Source: Klebsiella pneumoniae (lineage in GTDB: Bacteria; Pseudomonadota; Gammaproteobacteria; Eutrophobiales; Eutrophobiaceae). Taken from it: a DNA stretch of 64,000 nucleotides. Position 1 is the stretch's first letter. Each line of letters begins with the position of its first letter. The notes under the pieces are model-generated. The model saw only the letters and a program-made list of their open reading frames with translations, was not told the DNA's origin and did no database searches. Positions 8,922 through 18,910 of this stretch are shown one piece after another. The stretch is taken from assembly GCA_945878555.1 (NCBI GenBank), contig CAMDWI010000013.1, forward strand, positions 1 to 64,000, written 5' to 3'. A program made the translations under genes and the position numbers.

Positions 8922-10004
8922 ATGCCGGGCATGAGCAAATACTGGAGCGACTTCCTGCAAAACCTCTCCCCCTATGTGGCCGGAGAACAGCCGCAGGACA
9001 AGTCCTATATCAAACTGAATACCAACGAGTGTCCTTATCCGCCGTCAGACGCGGTGCTGGATGCGATACGTGAGCGGGTCTCTGATCGATTAAGACTGTA
9101 TCCAGACCCGGATGCCAATGTATTACGACAAACGATTGCAGATTATTATGGGCTGCAGAAGCAGAATATCTTCACCGGTAACGGTTCCGACGAGGTACTG
9201 GGCTTCGCTTTTCAGGCCTTCTTCATGGGCAAGGCCGCTATTAGCTTTGCCGATATTACCTATTCGTTTTATCCGGTCTATTGCCGTCTGTTTGGTATCG
9301 AATATCAAACGTTTGCGCTGACAGATTCTTTTGAACTGGACATCAACCGTATTGCTGCCGGGTCCGGTGGTATTATTATTGCCAACCCGAATGCGCCTAC
9401 CGGCCGGGGACTGGCACGCGATAAAATCAGGACCGTACTGGATAACAATCCGGACGTTGTTGTACTGGTCGATGAGGCCTATGTCGACTTTGGGGGTCAG
9501 AGCTGCATTTCGCTTGTTCAGGAATATCCTAACCTGCTGGTGGTGCAGACCCTGTCCAAATCACGTTCGCTTGCCGGTCTGCGGGTCGGACTTGCGCTCG
9601 GAGATACCGGATTGATAGACGGTCTCCAGCGGGTCAAGAACTCGTTCAATGCCTATCCGCTCGACGCTCTGGCGCTGGCGGGGGCAACGGCCGCCTTTAC
9701 TGACCGGGCAAGTTTTGAAAAAAACTGCTCACGGATAATAGAGACCCGGATCTGGACAATTGCGGCGCTGGAAAAACTGGGCTTTCAGATCGTCCCCTCC
9801 GAGGCAAACTTTATCATGGCTACCCACACAACGCTTCCGGCCAGTTCGCTTTATCTGACTCTGAAAGAACGGGGCATACTGGTCCGTTATTTCAACAGCC
9901 CACGTATCGATAATTACCTGCGCATTACCATTGGAACGGATGAAGAAATGCAGGCGCTGGTCAATACAACCTCGGCTATCGTCAGCAGCAACACGTCTGT
10001 TTAA
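8922..10004 (+). CDS. hisC: Histidinol-phosphate aminotransferase
   Basis: 360-residue class II PLP-dependent aminotransferase that converts imidazole acetol phosphate to histidinol phosphate in histidine synthesis. Visible features are IKLNTNECPYPPSDAV near the N-terminus, GNGSDEVLGFAF, the NPNAPTGRG segment, VLVDEAYVDF, and the PLP-lysine motif TLSKSRSLAGLRVG. ATG 8922 and ATG 8931 are both possible; the second gives MSKYWSDFLQNLSPY, a more usual opening. It stands outside a his operon here, between plsC and hemB. Confidence 0.92.
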   Translation: MPGMSKYWSDFLQNLSPYVAGEQPQDKSYIKLNTNECPYPPSDAVLDAIRERVSDRLRLYPDPDANVLRQTIADYYGLQKQNIFTGNGSDEVLGFAFQAFFMGKAAISFADITYSFYPVYCRLFGIEYQTFALTDSFELDINRIAAGSGGIIIANPNAPTGRGLARDKIRTVLDNNPDVVVLVDEAYVDFGGQSCISLVQEYPNLLVVQTLSKSRSLAGLRVGLALGDTGLIDGLQRVKNSFNAYPLDALALAGATAAFTDRASFEKNCSRIIETRIWTIAALEKLGFQIVPSEANFIMATHTTLPASSLYLTLKERGILVRYFNSPRIDNYLRITIGTDEEMQALVNTTSAIVSSNTSV

Positions 10005-10074
10005 TAATCACTTGGTACACATCAGGTTTCATGTGACTATAAATACCGGCCCGATTAACGACACTGACAGCTGA

Positions 10075-11094
<1,020 letters not shown>

Positions 11095-11108
11095 CCCAAC
11101 TGAATTGA

Positions 11109-11837
11109 TTATTTCAGTACTTCCTGCAGGAAGCTGCTGATCATTGGCCACGCCCGCCGGTTAGCATCCTCATTGTATACCGTACCTCGTCCCTGATCAT
11201 TCGCATGCGGATTGGTGAACGCGTGTTTGGTCCTGCCGAATACATGCAGCTGCCAATCCACTCCTGCGCCTGTCATTTCCTGGCCGAAGGCGACAGCCGT
11301 CTCCATTGAGACCATCGGGTCATCATGACCATGTAATGCGAGCACACTCGCCTTGATCCTGTGTTCCTTTATATTGCCAGGAGGACTGAAAAATCCATGC
11401 ACGCTGATCACACCGCGCAACTCCGCGCCGGTACGCGCCAGATCAAGCACGCATAATCCACCAAAACAGAAACCCATAGCGGCTACACGATCTGCCCTGA
11501 CCTCCGGCATCGATACCAGCGTGTCCAGTGAGGCCTGCATTCTTGACTGTAACAAGGCACGGTCCTGCATAAACGGCTGCATCAGGTGGGTATTTTCCTC
11601 CGGGCTGTTGCCTCGCACATCCTTACCGTATAAATCCAGTGCAAAACCGGTATAACCCAGACTGGCGATGTACCGTGCCTTGTCACAGGCAAATTCGTCA
11701 CGACCTGCCCAGGCATGTGAGATCAGGACAGCGGGACCCGGCGCCGGATTGGCGTCGTCATAGGCAAGAAAACCTTCCAGTAACGTGCCTCTGTGTTCGT
11801 ATTGCACCAGTCTTTCGTTCAGCATATATATTCTCAC
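11109..11837 (-). CDS. Dienelactone hydrolase family protein
   Basis: 242-residue alpha/beta hydrolase. The nucleophile elbow is GFCFGG, with Cys as nucleophile as in dienelactone hydrolases; the acid residue lies in HGHDDPMVS and the base His in RTKHAFTNPHAN. An early oxyanion segment, VLISHAWAGRDEFAC, is also typical. No aromatic-degradation genes adjoin it, so chlorocatechol breakdown is not implied and the physiological ester or lactone is unknown. It lies 48 bp downstream of the EAL-CBS-GGDEF gene on the same strand side. Confidence 0.85.
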   Translation of the reverse strand: MRIYMLNERLVQYEHRGTLLEGFLAYDDANPAPGPAVLISHAWAGRDEFACDKARYIASLGYTGFALDLYGKDVRGNSPEENTHLMQPFMQDRALLQSRMQASLDTLVSMPEVRADRVAAMGFCFGGLCVLDLARTGAELRGVISVHGFFSPPGNIKEHRIKASVLALHGHDDPMVSMETAVAFGQEMTGAGVDWQLHVFGRTKHAFTNPHANDQGRGTVYNEDANRRAWPMISSFLQEVLK

Positions 11838-11885
11838 ATGGATAGAAACAGGATAGTCTGATTATACCGAAACAATTTAATCCAG

Positions 11886-13679
11886 TCAGGTATCAGCGAG
11901 AGCAAACTCGTCCGGCATTTCGTCCTGGCTCAAGCGCCCTCGCCGTCTGGATAAAAACAAAATATTACCACCGCCAATCTTGGCCTGGTGTTTTGCATCT
12001 GCCGCCAGCGTGGCAACATCATGATGTGAAAATACCCGGCTATAGTCCGGATTCACAACTCCGATGGCAAGACTCAGCACGGGGTAAAACTGTTTGTCAC
12101 CGCGTCGGTCGATACTGTATATGCCGCCCGCAAGCCTGTCTTCCGTACTGTAGAACTTTGGAGCAGTCCGCTGAAAATCATCAAGAATCTGATTACATCG
12201 CACCTCCCAGTCCGGACTGCAAAAGGCAACCACAAAGTCATCTCCACCTATGTGGCCAACGAAATCCAGCTTTGAATCAACATTCGTCTGCAGGACTTCC
12301 GCCAGCTTGACTATGACCTCATCACCACAACTATATCCGTATTTATCATTGAACGGTTTGAAGTTGTTGATATCACAATAGGCTATATAAAAATCCATTT
12401 CTTTCCTGATCAATCCGTCAATCCATTCGTATATGGGCACATTGCCAGGCAACAGTGTCAATGGATTGGCATATCTTGCACTACGGATCTGCATCTCGGT
12501 AATCCTTTGCAATAATGTGCGCACCTTTCCGGTCCCCGCATACTTGCCATTTTGTACAACAATAAAATCCATATTGATATCAAGACTGGTATTGGCAGTG
12601 ATGATTCGGCTTACGTCCTGAATCAGGGAAGTGCTTTCAACCAGTATCGCACTGTCCATATAGGCGCTTATCGGTTTCTTCGCATGCAGGTCACGCCCAT
12701 AGCGTCCGAGGAACATTTCCAGCACCCTGTTCCTGGTAATAATACCGAGTGGTTTGTGATTGTCATTTACCACCGGATACGACATCAGCGACGGTGTTTT
12801 TCTGATGATTTCAGCGGCTTCCTCCAGTGTGGTTTCCGGTGACAAGGGATGGGTCATGTCCATCATCGACTCAACAGTCTCGGATCGGTAAATTGCATTC
12901 GTATAAGTCAGGGAGGGGGCATTCTCCAGTAGACAGACAGGGATAGTCGTCACCGGTTTGTTGGCTGGTCGACCAAGTAAATACCCTTGTCCGCGCTGTA
13001 TTCCTATCGACATCAGTACTTCGAGTTCAGCATTCGTTTCTATGCCCTCGGCGATTACCTTGCAACCAAGCCCCCGTGATATGTCATGTATGGATCTGAC
13101 AAACTCGCGTTTGATTGAGTTCTCATTGATATTTTCGATAAAGTGTCGATCTATTTTTACATAATCAGGTCTGATTTCGGACCAGATTCGCAACCCGGCA
13201 TACCCTGCCCCAAGGTCATCTATTGCAATCTCAAACCCCATATTCCGGTAATGGTTTGTGGCCAGTTTGATCAATTTGTAATCATCCATCGGATACTGTT
13301 CAGATAATTCAATTACTATCCGGTCGGCAGAGATCCCATGCTTTTGTATGATTTGCGTGGTAACACCATTCTCGTGATTATTATCAATAAAACTCATCGG
13401 ACTGATATTGAGGAACAGCTTCCCGGGCAGCCGGTTACGGGCAAAGTACTCGCAGGATATATCACGACACACATATTCCAGCGCCGGGATAAGATTGAAT
13501 TTTTTGGCTGTTTCAAACAGCATAATCGGACTGTGCAACTCACTGTCAGATGGCCCGCGTATCAGGGCCTCATAACCGGAAATCACCGGCTCACTGAATT
13601 CAAATACCGGTTGAAATACCGGATACAGATCTCTTGACGTGATTATCCGTTCCAGGGATTCAAGGCTACCGACTGGCAT
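11886..13679 (-). CDS. EAL-CBS-GGDEF cyclic-di-GMP signalling protein
   Basis: 597 residues with an unusual order: EAL phosphodiesterase first (about 10-250), a CBS pair (about 265-400), then GGDEF (about 420-575). The EAL catalytic set looks complete: EALIRG, FLNISP, ELSEQYP, IDDLGAGYAGL, KIDRHFI, IAEGIETNAE and GQGYLLGRP. The GGDEF motif reads IGGDDFVVAF, so the fourth position is Asp instead of Glu, and the RxxD inhibitory site upstream reads SKLD. I infer an active phosphodiesterase with a weak, regulatory or inactive cyclase; the CBS pair could bind a nucleotide. No membrane helix is seen, so it is cytoplasmic. It is transcribed away from ntrC's 3' end. Confidence 0.9.
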   Translation of the reverse strand: MPVGSLESLERIITSRDLYPVFQPVFEFSEPVISGYEALIRGPSDSELHSPIMLFETAKKFNLIPALEYVCRDISCEYFARNRLPGKLFLNISPMSFIDNNHENGVTTQIIQKHGISADRIVIELSEQYPMDDYKLIKLATNHYRNMGFEIAIDDLGAGYAGLRIWSEIRPDYVKIDRHFIENINENSIKREFVRSIHDISRGLGCKVIAEGIETNAELEVLMSIGIQRGQGYLLGRPANKPVTTIPVCLLENAPSLTYTNAIYRSETVESMMDMTHPLSPETTLEEAAEIIRKTPSLMSYPVVNDNHKPLGIITRNRVLEMFLGRYGRDLHAKKPISAYMDSAILVESTSLIQDVSRIITANTSLDINMDFIVVQNGKYAGTGKVRTLLQRITEMQIRSARYANPLTLLPGNVPIYEWIDGLIRKEMDFYIAYCDINNFKPFNDKYGYSCGDEVIVKLAEVLQTNVDSKLDFVGHIGGDDFVVAFCSPDWEVRCNQILDDFQRTAPKFYSTEDRLAGGIYSIDRRGDKQFYPVLSLAIGVVNPDYSRVFSHHDVATLAADAKHQAKIGGGNILFLSRRRGRLSQDEMPDEFALADT

Positions 13680-13897
13680 AAATCTGGCTCCTGATGGTGA
13701 TGGTTGCTCAAGCCCTCGGAAAACGAGGTTGAACAGTTGACACCTTTATTCAATTGGCTGTTTTCACCATATTGATGGTGCATACAGCTTATCTATCGGC
13801 TATAGGAGTTTCAGATGTAGTTCAGCCCGGTTACAATTGCATGACAGAAGCGTTACCGACTGGTAACGATCTACATAAACCGGTAATTAGTGCAGTA

Positions 13898-15301
13898 TCA
13901 GGCGTCCAGCCCCAGACTTTTAATCTTGCGTGTCAGGGTATTTCTGCCCCAGCCCAGTAATTTGGCGGCGTCCTGGCGACGGCCTCCGGATTGCTTAAGC
14001 GCTTCTTCTATCATGATCCGCTCAAACCGGGGGACGGCATCTGCAAGCAAACGGGTCTCACCATGCAACAGGTTGGATTCTACCCATCCTCTCAGGTTTT
14101 CTTCCCAGTTATTATTGTCGATTCCGGTACTTTCATTGTTTTTCAGTTCCGGTGGCAAATCTTCAATATGGATTTCCTTACCCGAGGCCATCACTGTAAT
14201 CCAGCGGCAGAAGTTTTCCAGCTGTCTTACATTGCCAGGCCATGCCATCCGGTTCAGTGTGGCCTGCGTCTCTCTGGATACATGCTTGGCATCCACTTTC
14301 AACTCATTTGCCGCCTGCTTCAGAAAATGCTCGGTTAATACAGGAATATCATCGCGCCGATCGCGCAGGGAAGGGACATGCACACGGATTACATTGAGAC
14401 GATGGAACAAATCTTCGCGGAATATTCCCTCCTTGACGCGCTTCTCCAGGTTCTGATGGGTTGCGGCGATCACACGTACATTCACCTTGAGCGGTGTATG
14501 CCCGCCTACCCGATAAAATTCTCCATCAGCCAGCACGCGTAATAAACGGGTCTGCAATTCAGCAGGCATATCACCTATCTCATCGAGAAACAGGGTACCA
14601 CCGTCGGCCTGCTCAAACCGGCCTATGCGCCGCTCGTTCGCACCGGTAAACGCGCCCTTCTCGTGGCCAAATAATTCCGACTCCAGTAATTCTCTGGGGA
14701 TTGCTGCTGTATTCAGTGCGATAAAGGGTCCGGACGATCGTGGACTGTGTTTGTGTAATGCCTTGGCAACCAGCTCCTTGCCGGTACCGGATTCACCGGT
14801 AATCAACACTGTCAGATTTGAACTTGATAACCGACCAATGGCACGAAAGACCTCCTGCATCGCCGGAGCGGAACCTAAAATCTCGGTATTGCGCAAACCG
14901 GATTCGTGATCTGAGCTGCTGGTACCCGGACGTGATTCCTTGATCGCGCGTTTGACCAGATTGACGACCTCGTCAACATCAAAGGGCTTGGAAAAAAATT
15001 CGAATGCCCCGCTCTGGAATGCCGAGACGGCACGGTCCAGATCGGAGTAGGCCGTCATGATAATGACCGGCAGGTCAGGTGCGAGCCGCTTGATTTCATT
15101 AATCAGGGCTATCCCGTCCATATTCGGCATGCGGATATCGGAGATGATGACGTCAGGTACTTCGCGGTTGAAACGTTGCAATAACTTTCTGGGTTCATCA
15201 AACGTGACTACCTGCAGGCCTTCGCGTGTCAGCGCCTTTTCCAGCACCCAGCGGATGGACTTGTCGTCATCAACTACCCAAATCTTGTTTTTTTCATTCA
15301 T
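13898..15301 (-). CDS. ntrC: Nitrogen regulation response regulator NtrC
   Basis: 467-residue sigma-54 activator. The receiver domain has acidic residues in VVDDDKS and the phospho-acceptor Asp near 55 (ISDIRMPNMDG). The AAA+ domain carries GESGTGKE, the sigma-54 contact loop GAFTGA, and GTLFLDEIGDMP. The C-terminus is a Fis-type helix-turn-helix (ALKQSGGRRQDAAKLLGWG). It overlaps the end of ntrB by 8 bp, so the two are translationally coupled. Matching NtrC boxes occur over the ntrB 5' end and upstream of glnA in this window. Confidence 0.97.
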   Translation of the reverse strand: MNEKNKIWVVDDDKSIRWVLEKALTREGLQVVTFDEPRKLLQRFNREVPDVIISDIRMPNMDGIALINEIKRLAPDLPVIIMTAYSDLDRAVSAFQSGAFEFFSKPFDVDEVVNLVKRAIKESRPGTSSSDHESGLRNTEILGSAPAMQEVFRAIGRLSSSNLTVLITGESGTGKELVAKALHKHSPRSSGPFIALNTAAIPRELLESELFGHEKGAFTGANERRIGRFEQADGGTLFLDEIGDMPAELQTRLLRVLADGEFYRVGGHTPLKVNVRVIAATHQNLEKRVKEGIFREDLFHRLNVIRVHVPSLRDRRDDIPVLTEHFLKQAANELKVDAKHVSRETQATLNRMAWPGNVRQLENFCRWITVMASGKEIHIEDLPPELKNNESTGIDNNNWEENLRGWVESNLLHGETRLLADAVPRFERIMIEEALKQSGGRRQDAAKLLGWGRNTLTRKIKSLGLDA

Positions 15302-16352
15302 TTTTTTGACCTAACGGTAATAAGATGCGGAATACGGTGCGGTCATGTTCCCTTTCGTAAGAGATTGACCCACCATGTAACTGAAGTAGTGACTGTGCAA
15401 TGGATAGTCCCAGACCGGTGCCCTCTGCGCGTCCCGTTATCAAGGGATAAAAGACTTCAGACTCAATATCAACAGGTATACCTGGTCCATCGTCGATAAT
15501 GTCTATTTGTGCGACCAGACGATGAAACTGTTGGCGGATTGTGCATCGGCGTTTGATCCGGGTACGTAGCCAGATCTTGCCATTGCTCGCTATGGCCTGC
15601 ATGGCGTTGCGTATCACATTGATAAATACCTGGAGCAATTGTTCCTTGTCTCCCTGTAATAACGGGAGGCTGGGGTCATAGTCACGGGATATATCCAGAC
15701 GGGAGGCAGTCTCTGCCTGCACCAGGTCAGCGACATACTCAAGCAACTCATGCAGGTTTACCTCGGCCAACTGGGGACGGGTGTCGTGCACCAGCATCCG
15801 GTCAACCAGGTTACGCAGACGATCCGCTTCGTTGATAATAATCCGGGTATATTCCTTCAGGTCGTTATCTTCCAGTTCGCGTTCCAGCAACTGGGCGGCA
15901 CCACGTAGTCCACCGAGGGGATTCTTGATCTCGTGGGCGATACCTTTCAGGGATTTACGTGCGGTATCGTATACAGCGGTGATCGATTCCTCGCGCATTA
16001 CCCGGGTAAAGGAATCAGAGTCGATCAGTTCCACAATAATCTGGTGGCACTTGTCATCCTCCAGCAGTGGAGTGACCATACAACCTACCGTGATCATCCT
16101 CTGGTTCTGTAAATACAGTTCTACGCCCCACTCAATATAGGGCCTGCATTCATGCAGTGTGCGTCGCAGACTCTCGAAAAACCGGGTCGCGCCGGGAAGA
16201 AAGTCCTCAGAACGCATTCCCAAAACCTTGTTACTGCTGACTGATAACAGGTTTTCACCTGCGGCATTGATGCTTAACAGTCGTAACTTGTCGTCAAATA
16301 CCAATACGGCTGTATTGATATTTTCGATCAGCGTCGCCGGATCAATAGACAT
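15294..16352 (-). CDS. ntrB: Nitrogen regulation sensor histidine kinase NtrB
   Basis: Soluble PAS-HisKA-HATPase kinase/phosphatase that sets the phosphorylation state of NtrC and normally receives PII input. The phospho-His is in GIAHEIKNPLGGLRGAA; the ATP site shows GDKEQLLQVFINVIRNAMQA, DDGPGIP and GRAEGTGLGLSI. The frame opens at ATG 16391, but a perfect NtrC box covers the first codons of that version. Homologues begin close to SIDPATLIENINTAVLVFDD, so I place the start at ATG 16352 (ATG 16361 is also possible). No strong ribosome site marks any of the three. Confidence 0.93.
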   Translation of the reverse strand: MSIDPATLIENINTAVLVFDDKLRLLSINAAGENLLSVSSNKVLGMRSEDFLPGATRFFESLRRTLHECRPYIEWGVELYLQNQRMITVGCMVTPLLEDDKCHQIIVELIDSDSFTRVMREESITAVYDTARKSLKGIAHEIKNPLGGLRGAAQLLERELEDNDLKEYTRIIINEADRLRNLVDRMLVHDTRPQLAEVNLHELLEYVADLVQAETASRLDISRDYDPSLPLLQGDKEQLLQVFINVIRNAMQAIASNGKIWLRTRIKRRCTIRQQFHRLVAQIDIIDDGPGIPVDIESEVFYPLITGRAEGTGLGLSIAQSLLQLHGGSISYEREHDRTVFRILLPLGQKNE

Positions 16353-16373
16353 GCGATTCATAATGACAGATTT

Positions 16374-16390
16374 TGCACTAACATGGTGCA
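16374..16390. promoter_or_regulatory. NtrC-binding site at the ntrB 5' end
   Basis: TGCACTAACATGGTGCA is a 17-bp match to the NtrC box (TGCAC, seven bases including the central TGG half, GTGCA). It lies immediately upstream of the preferred ntrB start and inside the longest possible ntrB frame. In E. coli a comparable site at glnL lets NtrC repress its own operon, so the same is inferred here. Confidence 0.8.
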
Positions 16391-16597
16391 TAATTGTATG
16401 TTTTTCATTTCCCGTTGAATGTCATCAATCGCATTAAATCAATAAAAACAAGTAGTTAAACTGATATAAGCTGCAATCAAGTCTGTATAGATGATATAGG
16501 AGCAAAAAGCAGACCACATGCACAAAAAAACATGTAGATACTGATCAATTATATTCAGGTCAGCTGCAACGAAGCAGTAACAGCAATGAAGAGGGGA

Positions 16598-17128
16598 TCA
16601 GGGTTTTGCGGGACGCGGGGCGTTTTGGGGATTCTGGATTGAATTCTGACGCATGTGAAATGTGACAGTCTCTGAACTTATCGCTATCTTGCCCTGGGTA
16701 TCCTTGATGGCGACCCGCAACTGGTAGGTCCCTCGATCCAGTTCCTTTATGCTATAAGTTGTTGATTCGCCTGAAACAAACTCGTTACTGTTGAGATATA
16801 TGACTACTTTATCGCCTGTCTCAAGCTGTGGATCAAGCTTGACCGAAACGATCAGGTCACCTTCACTTCTGAAATAGGTCTGGTCATGCACCGGATTTGT
16901 TACTACCAGTGTGCGATATCTTTTTACGGGCTCGGCGAGTACGGCTCGCGGTGTCTGTTGCTTGATTGCAGGTATGGTGGGTACTTCACCTACATCAATT
17001 TTTTCTGCCTTGTCAGAAGGCACATCTGAAAACACGGTATTCCCAAACTGATCTACTGACTTATAAACCTCAGCCGCAGAAAGTGGCAGGACCAACACCA
17101 GTAAAAATAGCGCAAATGATTTATACAT
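16598..17128 (-). CDS. DUF4124 domain-containing exported protein
   Basis: About 176 residues from the preferred ATG at 17128; the frame is open upstream to 17185. The first 18 residues, MYKSFALFLLVLVLPLSAAE, form a clear signal peptide, and the next stretch EVYKSVDQFGNTVFSDVP is the DUF4124 signature. The C-terminal half is beta-rich (VKLDPQLETGDKVVIYLNS, YQLRVAIKDTQGK) and looks like an immunoglobulin-like fold. It lies between glnA and ntrB, a position frequently occupied by DUF4124 proteins in gammaproteobacteria. Its role in nitrogen control, if any, is unknown; it probably acts in the periplasm. Confidence 0.8.
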   Translation of the reverse strand: MYKSFALFLLVLVLPLSAAEVYKSVDQFGNTVFSDVPSDKAEKIDVGEVPTIPAIKQQTPRAVLAEPVKRYRTLVVTNPVHDQTYFRSEGDLIVSVKLDPQLETGDKVVIYLNSNEFVSGESTTYSIKELDRGTYQLRVAIKDTQGKIAISSETVTFHMRQNSIQNPQNAPRPAKP

Positions 17129-17198
17129 ATTTGCAGCATAGTCGATCGATACATTGCCGACAATAGGCGGTTTTATACTCTGCAATTAAATCACGAAC

Positions 17199-17227
17199 AA
17201 AAAAAAGCCCCCTTGCGGGGGCCTTTT
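17199..17227 (-). terminator. Intrinsic terminator of glnA
   Basis: GCCCCC-TTGC-GGGGGC hairpin (17207-17222) flanked by A-rich and T-rich tracts. Read on the minus strand it ends in a run of eight or more T residues, directly after the glnA stop. It should separate glnA from the DUF4124-ntrBC genes downstream. Confidence 0.9.
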
Positions 17228-17246
17228 AATACAGTTACATCTGGAA

Positions 17247-18656
17247 TTACTGGCTGTAATACATTGCAAACTCGACCGGATGGGTGGTCATTCTGAACTT
17301 GGTCACTTCTTCCATCTTCAGCTTGATATAACCATCAATCAGATCATCCGAGAACACGCCACCCGCCTTGAGGAAGTCACGGTCATTGTCCAGCGCTTCC
17401 AGCGCCTGATCCAGTGAGGAACAGACTGTCGGAATTTCCTTTGCTTCTTCCGGCTCCAGATCGTACAGATCCTTGTCGGCTGGCGCACCCGGGTCAATCT
17501 TGTTCTGTATTCCGTCCAGACCGGCCATCATCATGGCTGCAAAGGCGAAGTAGGGATTGCTGATTGGATCCGGGAAGCGGATCTCGATGCGGCGACCCTT
17601 CGGATTGGAAACAAAGGGTATACGGCATGAGGCAGAACGGTTTCTAGCCGAGTAGGCAAGCATGACCGGGGCTTCAAATCCGGGAACCAGGCGCTTGTAG
17701 CTGTTCGTACCGGAGTTGGTAAAGGCATTGATGGCCTTGGCATGTTTAAAGATACCGCCGATGTAATACAAGGCGAGCTGTGACAGACCACCGTATTTGT
17801 CACCGGTAAACAGGTTCTTGCCATCCTTCGACAAGGACTGGTGTACGTGCATACCGCTACCATTGTCGCCAACCAGCGGTTTTGGCATAAATGTCGCCGT
17901 TTTGCCATAACCATGTGCCACGTTCTGGACTACATACTTCAACATCAATAATTCGTCGGCTTTTCTTACCAGCGTATTGAAGGCGGTACCGATTTCGCAC
18001 TGACCCGCGGTAGCTACTTCATGGTGATGTACCTCAACCGGGATACCGATTTCTTCAAGTACATCACACATGGCAGCACGAATGTTATGCAGCGCATCAA
18101 CGGGCGGAACCGGGAAATAACCGCCCTTCACTCCCGGACGATGTCCCATGTTGTTGTCATCATAATCGCGCTCGCTATTCCAGCCACCTTCTGTTGAATC
18201 AATTTCATAGAAGGCGCTGTTGATATTGGAGCCCCAACGGGCATCATCAAAGATAAAAAATTCAGGTTCCGGACCGAAAAAGGCCTTGTCGGCTATACCG
18301 GTCGATTTCAGATATTCTTCAGCCCTTTTGCCCAGTGAACGTGGGTCACGGCTGTAACCCTGCATGGTATTGGGCTCAAGTACATCACAACGAATAATGA
18401 CAGTTGCGTCATCAAAGAACGGGTCGATAAAGGACGCTTCGGGATCCGGCATCAGCACCATGTCAGATTCGTTGATTCCTTTCCATCCAGCGATTGACGA
18501 GCCGTCGAACATCTGGCCTCGCTCGAAGAAATTTTCATCAATCTGCGAAACCGGTATGGTCAAGTGTTGTTCCTTGCCCCGGGAATCACAAAATCGCAGG
18601 TCGGCATAACGCGCTTCATGCTCATTGATCAGCTCCTGCACCTTATTATTGGACAT
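17247..18656 (-). CDS. glnA: Glutamine synthetase, type I
   Basis: 469 residues, the size of dodecameric GSI-beta, which joins ammonia to glutamate with ATP. Hallmarks are [17 protein letters not shown], the glutamate loop region [31 protein letters not shown], and the adenylylation loop [13 protein letters not shown] near residue 395, whose Tyr is the target of GlnE. Control DNA upstream carries a -24/-12 promoter and two NtrC boxes, so nitrogen limitation should induce it. A strong hairpin follows the stop. Confidence 0.98.
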   Translation of the reverse strand: MSNNKVQELINEHEARYADLRFCDSRGKEQHLTIPVSQIDENFFERGQMFDGSSIAGWKGINESDMVLMPDPEASFIDPFFDDATVIIRCDVLEPNTMQGYSRDPRSLGKRAEEYLKSTGIADKAFFGPEPEFFIFDDARWGSNINSAFYEIDSTEGGWNSERDYDDNNMGHRPGVKGGYFPVPPVDALHNIRAAMCDVLEEIGIPVEVHHHEVATAGQCEIGTAFNTLVRKADELLMLKYVVQNVAHGYGKTATFMPKPLVGDNGSGMHVHQSLSKDGKNLFTGDKYGGLSQLALYYIGGIFKHAKAINAFTNSGTNSYKRLVPGFEAPVMLAYSARNRSASCRIPFVSNPKGRRIEIRFPDPISNPYFAFAAMMMAGLDGIQNKIDPGAPADKDLYDLEPEEAKEIPTVCSSLDQALEALDNDRDFLKAGGVFSDDLIDGYIKLKMEEVTKFRMTTHPVEFAMYYSQ

Positions 18657-18762
18657 AATCTTCTCTCCTCAGTCTTACAGTTTTTGCATAAAAAAATAAA
18701 AAACGCGTCTTGCCATCAACCTTACATGGACAGCATTAGATAGTAAGTAACCTCAAGCGAAC

Positions 18763-18778
18763 TGCATGAATTATGCCA
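18763..18778 (-). promoter_or_regulatory. Sigma-54 (-24/-12) promoter of glnA
   Basis: On the minus strand the sequence is TGGCATAATTCATGCA, with the GG and GC dinucleotides exactly 10 nt apart as RpoN requires. It lies 107 bp upstream of the glnA ATG and downstream of two NtrC boxes, matching the glnAp2 layout of enterobacteria. Confidence 0.82.
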
Positions 18779-18841
18779 GACGTTAAAATCCGTCATTCTT
18801 AATAAATTCAGACAGTTGGCAAGCCTGCACCCTGGAACTAC

Positions 18842-18856
18842 GCACTATATTGGTGC
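18842..18856. promoter_or_regulatory. NtrC box 1 upstream of glnA
   Basis: GCACTATATTGGTGC fits the NtrC box and lies about 64-78 bp upstream of the -24 element (near -98 from the predicted start of transcription). Its centre is about 30 bp, three helical turns, from the second box. Confidence 0.75.
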
Positions 18857-18871
18857 TTATATATTTTTAAC

Positions 18872-18887
18872 TGCACCAAAATGGTGT
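18872..18887. promoter_or_regulatory. NtrC box 2 upstream of glnA
   Basis: TGCACCAAAATGGTGT matches the NtrC consensus at all but the last position. It lies near -128 from the predicted transcription start, giving the paired enhancer arrangement needed for cooperative NtrC hexamer assembly. It ends 23 bp before the lysA stop codon. Confidence 0.8.
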
Positions 18888-18910
18888 TTTTGCCTGTCGC
18901 TCCCAAAATA

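Noticed and set aside
10012..10043. TTGGTA / TATAAA as a hemB promoter
   Set aside because: The spacer is 20 bp, too long for a usual sigma-70 promoter; not listed as a feature.
13765..13780. CACCAT-ATTG-ATGGTG palindrome ahead of the EAL-CBS-GGDEF gene, resembling an NtrC box
   Set aside because: The half-sites are 6 bp apart between CCA and TGG instead of 3, and the outer TG/CA on the left is missing.
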